Shown here: one piece after another, positions 16,099 through 25,185 of the stretch
How the letters are laid out: each line of letters begins with the position of its first letter
Numbering within the stretch: position 1 is the stretch's first letter
NCBI RefSeq assembly: GCF_024211255.1
Contig: NZ_JAMLDY010000003.1
Coordinates: 1 to 64,000 of the forward strand
Direction of reading: 5' to 3'
Source of the DNA: Sphingomonas liriopis
GTDB taxonomy: Bacteria; Pseudomonadota; Alphaproteobacteria; Sphingomonadales; Sphingomonadaceae
Length of the DNA stretch: 64,000 nucleotides
Translations under genes and position numbers: made by a program
Notes under the pieces: model-generated
What the model was told of the DNA's origin: nothing
What the model saw: only the letters and a program-made list of their open reading frames with translations
The model's database searches: none

Positions 16099-16129
16099 CC
16101 GCCGTCCGGGTCACCGGGCGGCGGTTTTT
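16099..16129 (+). terminator. intrinsic terminator of rpoBC
   Basis: CCGCCG(T)CCGG / CCGG(G)CGGCGG stem with a short loop and five Ts, 38 bases after the rpoC stop. Confidence 0.9.
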
Positions 16130-16236
16130 CGTTGGGCGGAGGCGGCGCGGCGATGGTCGCTCCCGGCTCCCTCGTCATTCCCGCCACCTCACTAGTCATC
16201 CCATGCCAAGTCGCCCGTCTTCCTGCCCCCTCCCCT

Positions 16237-16331
16237 CGTCATCCCCGCGAAGGCGGGGATCCATAGTCCTCGACGTTCATGGGACCCATGACCCTTCGTG
16301 ATTATGGATCCCCGCCTTCGCGGGGATGACG
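16237..16331. repeat. dispersed inverted repeat (REP family B, copy 1)
   Basis: Arms reading CGTCATCCCCGCGAAGG and its reverse complement, about 28 bp each, each with an inner palindrome CCCCGCG-AAGG-CGGGG, around a loop of about 39 bp. Related arms lie at 42190-42343. With the terminator at 16099 this accounts for most of the 16062-16418 gap. Confidence 0.85.
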
Positions 16332-16418
16332 AAGGTTGCGCGACAATATCGAATAACAACGAATCACTTGCCGTTTATCAATAATTCTATACATCTCCCA
16401 CCCATGGGAGGACCACGC

Positions 16419-16943
16419 ATGACCCGCTCCGATCGGCTGCTCAAAGCCTCCATCCTGGTGGTGCAGGCATTCCGCATCGCCAATGCCGCCGCGGTGTTCC
16501 TGTTCGTCGCGGCGCTGATCGCCACGCTCCCCGGCGCCGAATGGGTCGAGGCCGCGCTGCTGCGCAAATACCATCACAGCGTTGATCCGGGCGCCGTCAT
16601 CGCTTTCATGCAGGTGACGATGCTGTTGTCGCTGCCGGTCGGCTATGCGATCGAGCGGCTGCTGGCGGCGCTGCGTGCGATGCTGCGTACCGTGCAGGAC
16701 GGCGAACCGTTCGTCGGCACCAACGCCGCGCGGCTGCGCACGATCGGCTGGATGCTGCTCGTCGTCCAGTTCGCCGATCTCGCACTCGGCGGCGTCACCG
16801 CGGTCGCCGGCATGCTCCACATCGAGTTCCTGCCATGGCAGCCGAGCTTCACCGGCTGGATCGCGGTGCTGATCGCCTTCGTGCTGGCACAGGTGTTCGA
16901 GCGCGGCGCGGCGCTGCAGGCCGATCTGGACGGCACCGTCTGA
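16419..16943 (+). CDS. DUF2975 family membrane protein
   Basis: A 174-residue inner-membrane protein with four predicted helices (residues about 10-35, 60-80, 110-135, 140-165). The spacing of helices and the downstream partner match the DUF2975 family, which is usually encoded with a small XRE regulator. The ATG at 16419 follows GGGAGGA at 16406-16412; a longer reading frame reaches into the REP repeat and is rejected. It overlaps the XRE gene by one base (TGATG), so the pair is translationally coupled. The biochemical role of the family is not known. Confidence 0.8.
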   Translation: MTRSDRLLKASILVVQAFRIANAAAVFLFVAALIATLPGAEWVEAALLRKYHHSVDPGAVIAFMQVTMLLSLPVGYAIERLLAALRAMLRTVQDGEPFVGTNAARLRTIGWMLLVVQFADLALGGVTAVAGMLHIEFLPWQPSFTGWIAVLIAFVLAQVFERGAALQADLDGTV

Positions 16944-17155
16944 TGCCCGTCCGCGTCCATCTCGACGATGTGCTCCACGCGCGCCGCATGACGCTGACCG
17001 AGCTCAGCGAGCGCGTCGACATCACGCTCGCCAACCTGTCGATCCTCAAGACCGGCAAGGCCAAGGCGATCCGCTTTTCGACGCTGGAGGCGATCTGCAC
17101 CGCGCTCGCCTGCCAGCCGGGCGACATCCTCAGCTTCGATCAGGAGACGTTATGA
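16943..17155 (+). CDS. small XRE/Cro-CI family regulator
   Basis: A 70-residue protein that is almost entirely one helix-turn-helix domain (MTLTELSERVDITLANLSIL, then STLEAICTALACQPGDIL), typical of the YozG-type regulators paired with DUF2975. It probably represses its own operon. The ATG at 16943 overlaps the stop of the upstream gene, and its own stop overlaps the next start (ATGATG at 17152), giving a three-gene coupled unit. Confidence 0.85.
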   Translation: MPVRVHLDDVLHARRMTLTELSERVDITLANLSILKTGKAKAIRFSTLEAICTALACQPGDILSFDQETL

Positions 17156-17925
17156 TGCGGGCCATTCGCCGGTTCCTTGCCGATCTGTTCGGCGCCTATG
17201 CCGACGGCGCGCGCGTCGTCGCGGGCCTGCCGCTGCTGTTCGGCGCGATCATCGCATGGGAGTTCGCGCAGCACGTCGTCGAATATCGCATCGGCTTCTT
17301 CGACAGCAAGGAAATCGCCAAGGCGGTGTCGCTCGATCCGTCGCGTATGGCGCTCGGCTGGGTGAAGATGATCCTCGTCTATGTCGGCGGCTTCTTCGCG
17401 ATCCGCTTCCTCGTGAACGGCAGCGCCAGAGGCGTGATGACGCCGCGCTGGGGCACGATGGTCCGCTACCTCCCCTATATCGCCTATGCGCTGACCATCT
17501 TCGCGCTGATCTTCTACGCCCGCGCGCTCGTGCCGGCGGAGCGGGTCACCGCTTTCCGCGGCACCGTCGGGCTGATCCAGATCGCGGTCGAGCCGCTGCT
17601 GATGCTGTGGATCGTCTCCGCAGCCACCGACGGCCCGGTGCGTACCCCGTGGCACTCGGCACGGCGGATCGGCAGCGGCTATGTCCGCGCGCTCGCGCTG
17701 TTCTTCATCGGACGGATGCCGATCGGTGCCGCGCATCAGTTCCTCGGCACCTGGGCGATCGGCCGGGCGACGCCGCTGCTCTGGCCGATGCTGGTACTGG
17801 ACGCCGTGGTCGTCGGCCTGCTGATCGCGATCATCCCGGCGATCTACGTCCGCGTCGCCGCCCGCCGCGACCGGCAGGACGCCGCCCCCGTCACCGCACG
17901 CGCGGATGCTCCGTATCCGCGCTGA
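17152..17925 (+). CDS. multi-pass membrane protein, unknown function
   Basis: A 257-residue protein with about six hydrophobic helices (for example LPLLFGAIIAWEFAQHVV, MILVYVGGFFAIRFLV, YLPYIAYALTIFALIFY, IQIAVEPLLMLWIVSA). No family motif I recognise. It is translationally coupled to the XRE gene, so it probably works with the DUF2975 protein. The 3-prime end overlaps the convergent metallophosphoesterase gene by 35 bases. Confidence 0.75.
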   Translation: MMRAIRRFLADLFGAYADGARVVAGLPLLFGAIIAWEFAQHVVEYRIGFFDSKEIAKAVSLDPSRMALGWVKMILVYVGGFFAIRFLVNGSARGVMTPRWGTMVRYLPYIAYALTIFALIFYARALVPAERVTAFRGTVGLIQIAVEPLLMLWIVSAATDGPVRTPWHSARRIGSGYVRALALFFIGRMPIGAAHQFLGTWAIGRATPLLWPMLVLDAVVVGLLIAIIPAIYVRVAARRDRQDAAPVTARADAPYPR

Positions 17926-18673
17926 TGACCTGTTGGGGTTCCTTCCCCATCGTCCGCGCGATCGTCTCGAACCTGCCGTCCACGATACGGATCTCGTTGA
18001 AGGCGGGCGGCGAATGGCGGGTGCGCTTGGACAATGTGCCCGCGCCGATCATCCGCACCGTCCGCCCGTTGCGCTCGACCGGCAGGTCGAAGGGATCGTG
18101 GACATGCCCCGACAGCACCGCATGCGCCCCCGCCTCCGCCAGCGCGGTCAGTGCGCTGTCGCCGTGGCGGGTGCGCCCCGTTCCCTTCGCGCCGCCATCG
18201 ATCAGCGGATGGTGCGCGGCGACGAGGATCAGGTTCCCCTTGGGCGCAGCATCGATCATCGCCAGCGCGCGGCGTAGCGAGCCGCGGCTCACCCGCCCCT
18301 TCGACCAGTTCCACCGCCATTGCGCGCGCGCGATCGTCTTGAGCGGCACGATGGTGACGTCGGGCAGATCGAGCTCGCGCTCGATCATCTTCTCGATCGC
18401 GGCATAGCGCTGGTACGGCGCGAACAGGCGACGGAACGGGTCCCAGTAATAAGGGATGTCGTGGTTGCCGACCTCCAGCGTCACCGGCACGCCCAGGCTG
18501 CGCAGCCAGTCGCCGCCGCGCTGGAACTCGCGGCGCGTCGCGCGCATCGTCAGGTCGCCGGTCATGACGACCGCGTCGGGCGCCTCCGCCGCGACGCGTT
18601 CCCCGAACCAAGCGATCGCCGCCGGGTCCTCCGCTCCGAAATGCACGTCGCTGACGTGGAACAACCGTATCAT
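17891..18673 (-). CDS. metallophosphoesterase (calcineurin-like)
   Basis: A 260-residue cytoplasmic protein carrying the full metal-binding set of the calcineurin-like fold: DVHFG (residues 9-13), GDL (about 39), GNHD (about 67), AAHHP (about 166) and SGHVHDP (about 201). Members hydrolyse phosphodiesters or phosphomonoesters; substrate cannot be read from the sequence. The start at 18673 places the DxH motif near the N-terminus, as in the family; a longer frame adds 92 unrelated residues. Transcribed separately from the catalase-family gene 20 bases upstream on the same strand, or as its second gene. Confidence 0.85.
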   Translation of the reverse strand: MIRLFHVSDVHFGAEDPAAIAWFGERVAAEAPDAVVMTGDLTMRATRREFQRGGDWLRSLGVPVTLEVGNHDIPYYWDPFRRLFAPYQRYAAIEKMIERELDLPDVTIVPLKTIARAQWRWNWSKGRVSRGSLRRALAMIDAAPKGNLILVAAHHPLIDGGAKGTGRTRHGDSALTALAEAGAHAVLSGHVHDPFDLPVERNGRTVRMIGAGTLSKRTRHSPPAFNEIRIVDGRFETIARTMGKEPQQVISADTEHPRVR

Positions 18674-18693
18674 GCCGGCGGTGCTAGTCCCCG

Positions 18694-19788
18694 TCACACC
18701 GGTTCGGCAAGCCGTGCGGGTTCGTGCATCGGGCAGCCGTTGAACTTGCTGCGGAAGTCCGACGAGAAGATATAGGTGTCCTTGCGCGCGCGATTGACGT
18801 TGCCGAGCGGCCGGTGCGCGGCGATGCCGTGCCAGATATTGTAGGACAGCGCCTCGTCCGTCTTCTCCGATTCCGCATCGGCCCAGCTGTTCTGCGCAGG
18901 CACCTCCAGCGTCGCGACGGTGATGAACGGGCTTTGCGCCTGATCCCATTCGACGCGCGGATCCTCGACCGGCATCGCGTCGAGATCGGTGTTGAGCTGC
19001 ACGCGCAATTCCCAGATGCCGCCATGCGCGACCAGTTCCTCGCGCACCGCCGCCCGCAGCGCATCGGGATCCTTGCTGGTATCGACCGTCTCGTTGGTCA
19101 GCGCGAGCAGCTCGGACGACACCGGGAACAGCCCGATCTTGGCGATATGGTCGCCATAGCGATACGGCGTCTGGCTGTAATAGGTCTCACCCAGCGGATG
19201 GACGTGCGGCGCGCCGCCCAGCTGCTGCAGCGTCGGCGAGGGGTGGCCGATCGCCTCCAGCCCCGCCTCGACGCCGCGCAGCACCTTCGACAGCACCGTC
19301 TTGCCGCCCTCCGCCTTGTCGGTGGTCTTGGCGAGCAGCTTGAGGTTCTTGAGGAACGCCTTGGCATCGGGTGCGGTGAACACCGGGCCGTTGACCATGA
19401 TGAAGTCCTGCGTCGCGTCGCCTTCCGATCCCGGCAGGCGCTCGCCCTCGACGCCGATCACCTTGAGCGCGAGGCCGCGCGGCAGGCCGATCGCATCGGG
19501 CAGGATATCGCCGGCGTTGGTCGACAGGCGGATCACCGCTTCGTAGCGGCCAGGCCGCGCGAAGATCCCCTGCGCCAGTTCGGCGGGCAGGTCGCCCGCG
19601 ACCGTCAGCGTGCCGCGCGCCAGGCCATGCGCCTTGGCATGCACCGATCGCACCGCGCGGCCATAATCCTTCGACGTCGTCTCCAGAATTTCGCGAAACG
19701 CGTCTTTCAATTGCGCGATCGTCTCGCCCTCATCGGCTTCGATCTGTTCGACGTCGGGCGAGTAACGAACCGGCATGGTGGCGAGCAT
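18694..19788 (-). CDS. catalase-family heme protein
   Basis: A 364-residue protein of the small catalase-related (SrpA-like) group. The catalase core elements VHAKAHGLARGTLTV, YEAVIRLSTNAGD, RGLALKVIGVEGE and TQDFIMVNGPVF are visible, but it is shorter than true catalases, so peroxidase or lipid-hydroperoxide activity is as likely as catalase. Start choice: the ATG at 19788 has GAAGGA eight bases upstream; an in-frame ATG at 19869 lacks a ribosome binding site. The gene is divergent from bphP, so the pair may share a regulatory region at 19789-19939. Confidence 0.8.
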   Translation of the reverse strand: MLATMPVRYSPDVEQIEADEGETIAQLKDAFREILETTSKDYGRAVRSVHAKAHGLARGTLTVAGDLPAELAQGIFARPGRYEAVIRLSTNAGDILPDAIGLPRGLALKVIGVEGERLPGSEGDATQDFIMVNGPVFTAPDAKAFLKNLKLLAKTTDKAEGGKTVLSKVLRGVEAGLEAIGHPSPTLQQLGGAPHVHPLGETYYSQTPYRYGDHIAKIGLFPVSSELLALTNETVDTSKDPDALRAAVREELVAHGGIWELRVQLNTDLDAMPVEDPRVEWDQAQSPFITVATLEVPAQNSWADAESEKTDEALSYNIWHGIAAHRPLGNVNRARKDTYIFSSDFRSKFNGCPMHEPARLAEPV

Positions 19789-19939
19789 GTCGAACAATCC
19801 TTCATAGTTCGCCGCTCCCAACCCCCGGAAGCGGGATCGCGTTCCCGGCCGGTCGTGCGCTTGATCCATGATATCGTGGCGTGGATTGTAAATCCGGTGC
19901 GGCGGGCGCATGCTGGTCCGAACCGATAAAAGAGAAACG

Positions 19940-22114
19940 ATGGCGATCTCTCATTCCAGCGAATCCCCCGCCGCGCCGACCATCGCGGGCGGGGCGCCGC
20001 TCGATCTCAGCGCGTGCGACCGCGAACCGATCCACATCCCCGGCGCGATCCAGCCGCACGGGCTGCTGCTGATCGCCGATGCCGAGGGCGAACATCGCGT
20101 GCTGGCGGGTGCCGGCGACCTCGAGGAGCGGCTGCGCGACGACTGGCTGGGCCAGCCGCTGGCGGTCCTGCTGGGGCAGGACGTCGCCGCCCTGCTCAAC
20201 AGCCTGCCGGGCGGGCCGAACGCCAGCGTCCCCGCCCCGGTCGCGGGCGTAGACGAACGCTTCGCGGTGACGCTGCACCGCGCCGGCGGACAGCTGCTCG
20301 TCGAGCTGGAACCGATCGGCGCCGAACCGATGACCGCGGCGAACGCGCTCGCCTGGATCGATGCGGTCACCGGCAGCTTCGAACGCGCGGGCGACAAACA
20401 GGCGCTGTTCGATCGCGCGGCCGTCGCCTTCCGCGCGCTGACCGGGTTCGACCGGGTGATGATCTACCACTTCCTCGACGACGACGCCGGCTGCGTCGTG
20501 GCCGAGGATCGCGTGCCCGAACTGGAGACCTTCCTCAACCATCACTTCCCCGCCTCCGACATCCCGAAACAGGCGCGCGCGCTGTACGTGCGCAACCGCA
20601 CCCGCACGATCCCGCTGGTGGACTATACCCCTGCCCCGCTGCGCCCGGCGGGGTTCGCCACGAGCGACCTCAGCGACGTCGCGGTGCGCCACGTCTCGCC
20701 GATCCACCTCCAGTATCTGCGCAACATGGGGGTGGGCGCGTCGGCGTCGATCTCGATCGTCAAGGACGGGCTGCTGTGGGGCCTCGTCGCGTGTCACCAC
20801 CGCACCGCGCGGCTGCTGCCCCCCGACATTCGCAGCGCCGCGGCGACGCTGGCCAGCGCGCTCGCCCGCCAGATCCGCGCCAAGGAAGAGGCGGCGGCGT
20901 ATCGCGAGCGGCTGACGCTGCGCGCGATGGAGGACAAGGTCGTCCCCCGCCTCAACAGCGAGGAACCGCTGCGCGCCGCGGTGCAGGCGGTGAAGACCGA
21001 ATTGCGCGACATGCTCGACGCCGACGGCTTCGCGCTCGTCTCGCGCGACGATGTCGAGGTGATCGGCCATTGCCCGCCCGCCCCCTTCCTTGCCGATATC
21101 GTCCGCTGGGTGCGCGACCGCGGCAACGAACCGGTCGCGACGCACGAACTGTCCGCGCTGTTCGCGCCCGCGCGCGATCACCTCGCGCAGGCCAGCGGGC
21201 TGCTCGCGCTGCCGCTGCACGACGAGGATGCGACGCTGGTGTGGCTGCGCGCCGAACGGATCGAGAAGATCGCCTGGGCGGGCAATCCGCACAAGGCGAC
21301 CGCGCTCGCCACCAACGAGACGCTGACCCCGCGCGCCTCGTTCGCCAGTTTCTCGGAAACCGTGCGCGGCCGCTCGCGCCGCTGGACGCTGGAGGAGATC
21401 GAGGCGGCGCACCGCCTGCGCCGCCGCTTCCACGAGGCGCACCAGCATCTGCAGGTCCGCTTGCTCAACCGTGAACTGACCCGCACGCTGCGCGAAAAGG
21501 ACGCGTTGCTGGCGCAGAAGGACGTCCTGATGAAGGAGGTCAACCATCGCGTGCAGAACAGCCTGCAGCTGGTCGCCTCGTTCCTGCGGTTGCAGGCGAA
21601 GACCGCGGGCGCCGGCCCGGTCGCCGATCATCTGGCGGAGGCGCAGGCGCGGCTCGCCGCGGTCGCGCTGGTCCACCGCCGGCTGTATCGCGACGATCAG
21701 GTCGAGAGCGTCGACCTGTCGCGCTACATCGACGAACTGGTCGCCGACATGCGCACCTCGCTCGGCGCGGAATGGGGCCGGCATATCCGCCTCGACCTCG
21801 CGCCGATCCTGGTGCCGACCGATCGCGCGGTGAACATCGGGCTGATCCTCACCGAACTCGTCATCAACGCGACCAAATACGCCTATGACGGCGGTGCCGG
21901 CCCGCTGGCGGTGGTGCTCGAACAGCATGGCGGCAAGCTGCGCCTGATCGTCGCCGACGAAGGACGCGGCAAGGGCACGCCCGGCGCGACACGCGAAGGC
22001 TTCGGCAGCCGGATGATGACCGCGATGGTCCAGCGCCTGTCGGGCACGATCGAATACGGCGACAACCAGCCCGGCCTGCGCGCGATCATGACCGCACCGA
22101 TCGCCGAGGACTGA
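19940..22114 (+). CDS. bphP: bacteriophytochrome histidine kinase
   Basis: A 724-residue red/far-red photoreceptor kinase. The N-terminal PAS domain contains Cys26 in SACDREPIHIPGAIQPHG, the biliverdin-attachment cysteine of bacterial phytochromes. The GAF domain has the FPASDIPKQAR signature, followed by a PHY domain with a hairpin-tongue motif (RASFASFSETVRGRSRRW). The output is a HisKA_2-type kinase: LMKEVNHRVQNSLQLV (phospho-accepting His near 535) and an ATPase domain with ELVINATKYAY. No response regulator is adjacent. Start at 19940 because the Cys motif then sits at the usual distance from the N-terminus. The biliverdin-producing heme oxygenase lies at 24390. Confidence 0.93.
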   Translation: MAISHSSESPAAPTIAGGAPLDLSACDREPIHIPGAIQPHGLLLIADAEGEHRVLAGAGDLEERLRDDWLGQPLAVLLGQDVAALLNSLPGGPNASVPAPVAGVDERFAVTLHRAGGQLLVELEPIGAEPMTAANALAWIDAVTGSFERAGDKQALFDRAAVAFRALTGFDRVMIYHFLDDDAGCVVAEDRVPELETFLNHHFPASDIPKQARALYVRNRTRTIPLVDYTPAPLRPAGFATSDLSDVAVRHVSPIHLQYLRNMGVGASASISIVKDGLLWGLVACHHRTARLLPPDIRSAAATLASALARQIRAKEEAAAYRERLTLRAMEDKVVPRLNSEEPLRAAVQAVKTELRDMLDADGFALVSRDDVEVIGHCPPAPFLADIVRWVRDRGNEPVATHELSALFAPARDHLAQASGLLALPLHDEDATLVWLRAERIEKIAWAGNPHKATALATNETLTPRASFASFSETVRGRSRRWTLEEIEAAHRLRRRFHEAHQHLQVRLLNRELTRTLREKDALLAQKDVLMKEVNHRVQNSLQLVASFLRLQAKTAGAGPVADHLAEAQARLAAVALVHRRLYRDDQVESVDLSRYIDELVADMRTSLGAEWGRHIRLDLAPILVPTDRAVNIGLILTELVINATKYAYDGGAGPLAVVLEQHGGKLRLIVADEGRGKGTPGATREGFGSRMMTAMVQRLSGTIEYGDNQPGLRAIMTAPIAED

Positions 22115-22241
22115 TCCCGCCGGATACGCACTGACCCAATATGGGGAGTTGTTTTTCAACCGAAATGAGTTTCCCCTAACAGAAGCTTCATGGGTCGCGG
22201 TTATACCGCCTCGCGAACGACGAGAATGCGAGACGCGACCC

Positions 22242-23435
22242 ATGACTACGCCCTCCTACGACGGTGAACGGCACGCCCCCGGCGGCACCCGTTCGGGCCA
22301 GGGCATGGTCGCGACCGTCGCATCGCTTGCCGCGCCGTCGCGGTTCGCACGGCTGTCGTCGTGGCTGGGCAGCGGTGCCGGCCACACCGCCGAACGCGCC
22401 ATGCCGCTGCGCACGCCCGCCGCCGAGGCCCGGCGCGATGCCGCGCGGCGCCTGTTCGCGCAGATCGGCGAATTCCTGGCAACGCACGACCTGTCGCCGA
22501 CCACCGAAAATTTCCGCATTGCGCGCTGCTACGTCCTCGGCGAGGATCATCTGCTGACCCGCGCGATCGACCGCCAGTTGCTCGAACACGGGCGGCTCGA
22601 CCCCGCCTTCGTCGACCGGCTGGTGGCGTGCGATACCGCCGACGCGCTCGATGCCGGGCGGATCGCGACGATGGCCGACACGCTCGCCGCGCGCCTCGCC
22701 GAATCCGAACGCGTCATCCGCCAGGGTCATGCCTCGACCCGCGATTACGAAAGCGCGCTGACCGCCGAGGCGGGGGCGCTGCGCCGCGATCCCGGCGGCA
22801 CGCTCGAACGGCTGATCGACCTCACCGCCACCGCGGTCGCGCGCACCCAGCAGCTCGCCGACCGGCTCGAGGAAACGCATCGCGAGACCGCCAGCCTGCG
22901 CACCCATCTGCAGGAGGCGCGCCGGGCCGCGGACGAGGATCACCTGACCGGCCTGCCCAACCGCCGCTGCTTCGACACGCGGCTGCATGCCATGGAAACC
23001 GCCACGGCGGCGGAGAATGCCGCGCCTTGCTGCGTCGCGATCTGCGACATCGACGATTTCAAGGCGATCAACGACCGCCACGGCCACGACACCGGCGATC
23101 GCGTGCTCAAGCTGATCGCCGCGCAGCTGGTCCGCGATCTCGGCCGCGGCGTTCTCGTCGCGCGCCATGGCGGCGAGGAATTCGCCTGCCTGTTCGAAGC
23201 GCTGGGGCCGCAGGACGCGATCGATCGCCTCGATGCCGCGCGACAGAATCTCGCCGCGCGTATTCTGGTCAATCAGGTATCGGGCGAAGGGATCGGCTCG
23301 CTCACCTTCTCCGCCGGCGTCGCGCCGCTGTGCGGCGACCCCGGCGCGGCGATGCGTGCCGCCGACGAAGCGCTCTACCTCGCCAAACGCCGCGGCAAGA
23401 ACCGCGTCGTGCTGTCAGACCAGGCTGACGACTGA
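22242..23435 (+). CDS. GGDEF-domain diguanylate cyclase
   Basis: A 397-residue protein. The C-terminal GGDEF domain is intact: DHLTGLPNRRCFDTRL, CDIDDFKAINDRHGHDTGD and the active-site RHGGEEF near residue 309. It should make c-di-GMP from two GTP. The position of the inhibitory RxxD site reads RGVL, so product inhibition may be absent. The N-terminal 200 residues are helical, without a recognised sensor domain; the region before GGDEF looks like a coiled coil (RLEETHRETASLRTHLQEAR). The ATG at 22242 follows GAGACGCG weakly. It lies 127 bases after bphP on the same strand and overlaps the next convergent gene by 21 bases. Confidence 0.9.
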   Translation: MTTPSYDGERHAPGGTRSGQGMVATVASLAAPSRFARLSSWLGSGAGHTAERAMPLRTPAAEARRDAARRLFAQIGEFLATHDLSPTTENFRIARCYVLGEDHLLTRAIDRQLLEHGRLDPAFVDRLVACDTADALDAGRIATMADTLAARLAESERVIRQGHASTRDYESALTAEAGALRRDPGGTLERLIDLTATAVARTQQLADRLEETHRETASLRTHLQEARRAADEDHLTGLPNRRCFDTRLHAMETATAAENAAPCCVAICDIDDFKAINDRHGHDTGDRVLKLIAAQLVRDLGRGVLVARHGGEEFACLFEALGPQDAIDRLDAARQNLAARILVNQVSGEGIGSLTFSAGVAPLCGDPGAAMRAADEALYLAKRRGKNRVVLSDQADD

Positions 23436-24272
23436 CGGTCGTCCGTCGAGGTAGACACTCGCCGGATCGTCGATCGGAAACCCCTGCGCGGCGGCATTGG
23501 CGACGATCAGGCGGATGTGCGCATAGGTCCGCTCCTGCGTCTCGGCCGCCTCGGGCCGTTCCAGCCAGCCGCGCGACACCAGATAGCCGTCGCGCACGCG
23601 GACCAGCGGGCCACCCCCGGCGATCAGGAGCTTCAACCGCCGCCGTACCGTCGTCTCGGGCAGGTTGAGCACGCGCGACAGCACCCCCGGCCGCACCGCA
23701 TGATCCGGGCCGACGGGCACGCCCGCATCGCCGCGACGCTGCAGATTGGCAGCGAGCACGGTCGAGAACAGCACGAGGTCCAGCCAGTTGCGATGCACCG
23801 CCCGGTTGCTGTCGGCGGTCGCCAGCATCACGTCCACCGCCGCGGCGATCCCGACATGCCGGTCATAGGGTCTGGCCGGGGGGCGCTGCGACGGCAGTTC
23901 GCCCGACCGCGCCAGCGCCTCGACGAAGCGGACGAAACTGTCGTGCGACAGCCGCATCAGTTCGGCGACGTCGGGCTGTTCCAGCACCTCGGGCCGGACC
24001 ATCACGCCGCCGCGGCCGCGCACGCACAGCCCCTGTTCGGTCAGCGCGATGACGTGGCGCCGCACCGTCTCGAACGACCGCGACAGCGAGATCGCCAGCG
24101 AATGGGTCGAGATCGCCTTGTCGCGGGAACTGCGCTGCAGGCTTTCGCGGACGATCAGCGAAAAGATGGCGAACCGATCGACGTCGCCATCGAAACTCCG
24201 CATGCCCGCGGCGTTGATGCTGGTCTGCATCTCGGCCAGCAGATGCGTGATTTTGCCGAGCGCCAATCCCAT
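23415..24272 (-). CDS. two-domain winged-helix DNA-binding protein
   Basis: A 285-residue protein with two separate helix-turn-helix/wing segments: SLAISLSRSFETVRRHVIAL with the wing GLCVRGRGGVMV (residues about 60-95), and VLSRVLNLPETTVRRRLKLL with the wing GPLVRVRDGYLV (about 205-245). Both end in a basic T-V-R-R recognition helix, so the protein looks like an internally duplicated MarR/IclR-like binder in one chain. I do not recognise the family. The ATG at 24272 is chosen for its GGAAGGGGG ribosome binding site nine bases upstream. It sits between the diguanylate cyclase and the heme oxygenase, suggesting control of the light-sensing group. Confidence 0.75.
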   Translation of the reverse strand: MGLALGKITHLLAEMQTSINAAGMRSFDGDVDRFAIFSLIVRESLQRSSRDKAISTHSLAISLSRSFETVRRHVIALTEQGLCVRGRGGVMVRPEVLEQPDVAELMRLSHDSFVRFVEALARSGELPSQRPPARPYDRHVGIAAAVDVMLATADSNRAVHRNWLDLVLFSTVLAANLQRRGDAGVPVGPDHAVRPGVLSRVLNLPETTVRRRLKLLIAGGGPLVRVRDGYLVSRGWLERPEAAETQERTYAHIRLIVANAAAQGFPIDDPASVYLDGRPSVVSLV

Positions 24273-24389
24273 GCGTTGCAGCCCCCTTCCCCGCGCCAAA
24301 CGCAGATGGCAGGTCATGCCACGAAAGCGTAGCATTGTTAGGCGATCGACCGCCAAAATGAGTAATCGCGTGGCCGCGCGGACGGCATG

Positions 24390-24923
24390 TCAGTCGCCGC
24401 CCAGCTCGATCTCCGCCGCTCGTGCGTAGAGCGCGAACGTCGCCCGCGCGCCCGCGATCGCCGCCTCGCACCAGCCGGCACCCGCCGTGCCCGCCCGCGC
24501 CTCGATCGCGCCGAGCAGCGCGCGCCATTCGCCCGGTTCGTGCCGCGACGACAGATAGGCGACCGGAAAGCCCGCCGCGACCGACCGCGCCAGCAGCTGC
24601 CCACCCAATCGCGAACCCTCGCCGACGTACAGCGCGCCCCAGCGTTCGGCATCGCCATCCGCCGCGAACGGCAATGCGTCGGGCAGCGCCAGCCCCAGCG
24701 CCGCCAGATCCTCCGCCAGCGCCGGGCTCCGCGGCCGCCAGCCGGGCAGCTCGCCCGTCCCTGCTCCCGCCAGCGCCGCCTCGACCGCAGGCAGCGCGCG
24801 GCCATGCGCGAGCAGCACGCGGCGATAGCCCGCCGGATCGTCCAGCGCGACGCGGCCGAAGCGCGCGTCCACCATCTCGTGATCGGCGGCGGTGGCGGCG
24901 CGGAGTGTGGCGACGAAGGACAT
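24390..24923 (-). CDS. bphO: biliverdin-producing heme oxygenase
   Basis: A 177-residue heme oxygenase of the bacteriophytochrome-associated type. The proximal heme ligand is His15 in AADHEMVDARF; the distal helix contains YVGEGSRLGGQLLARSV, equivalent to the conserved GSxLGG segment. It opens heme to biliverdin IX-alpha, the chromophore of BphP at 19940. The ATG at 24923 has GGAAG upstream and is preferred over an in-frame ATG at 24974. Orientation is opposite to bphP, with the wing-helix regulator 117 bases downstream on the same strand. Confidence 0.88.
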   Translation of the reverse strand: MSFVATLRAATAADHEMVDARFGRVALDDPAGYRRVLLAHGRALPAVEAALAGAGTGELPGWRPRSPALAEDLAALGLALPDALPFAADGDAERWGALYVGEGSRLGGQLLARSVAAGFPVAYLSSRHEPGEWRALLGAIEARAGTAGAGWCEAAIAGARATFALYARAAEIELGGD

Positions 24924-25185
24924 CGCGCTTCCGTGGCGCGGCGGGCGGCGGATGTCGAGGCCGTGCGTCGCCATCGTTCGGCACGATCGATCCGCTATCG
25001 ATAGCCATGCCGCCCACCGTCATGGTATCGTCATCTATGCACGCCATGGCCAGCGCCTGTCCCCCGGATCGATCGGGCCTGCCGGCGCGGCCGTTCCGTC
25101 CCGGTACGGCGCGACGGACAGATTCGGCTTGCTTGCCGCATCGCCCGGCCCCATGCGCGCCGCGCCATCAACGAAAGGTCTTTTC

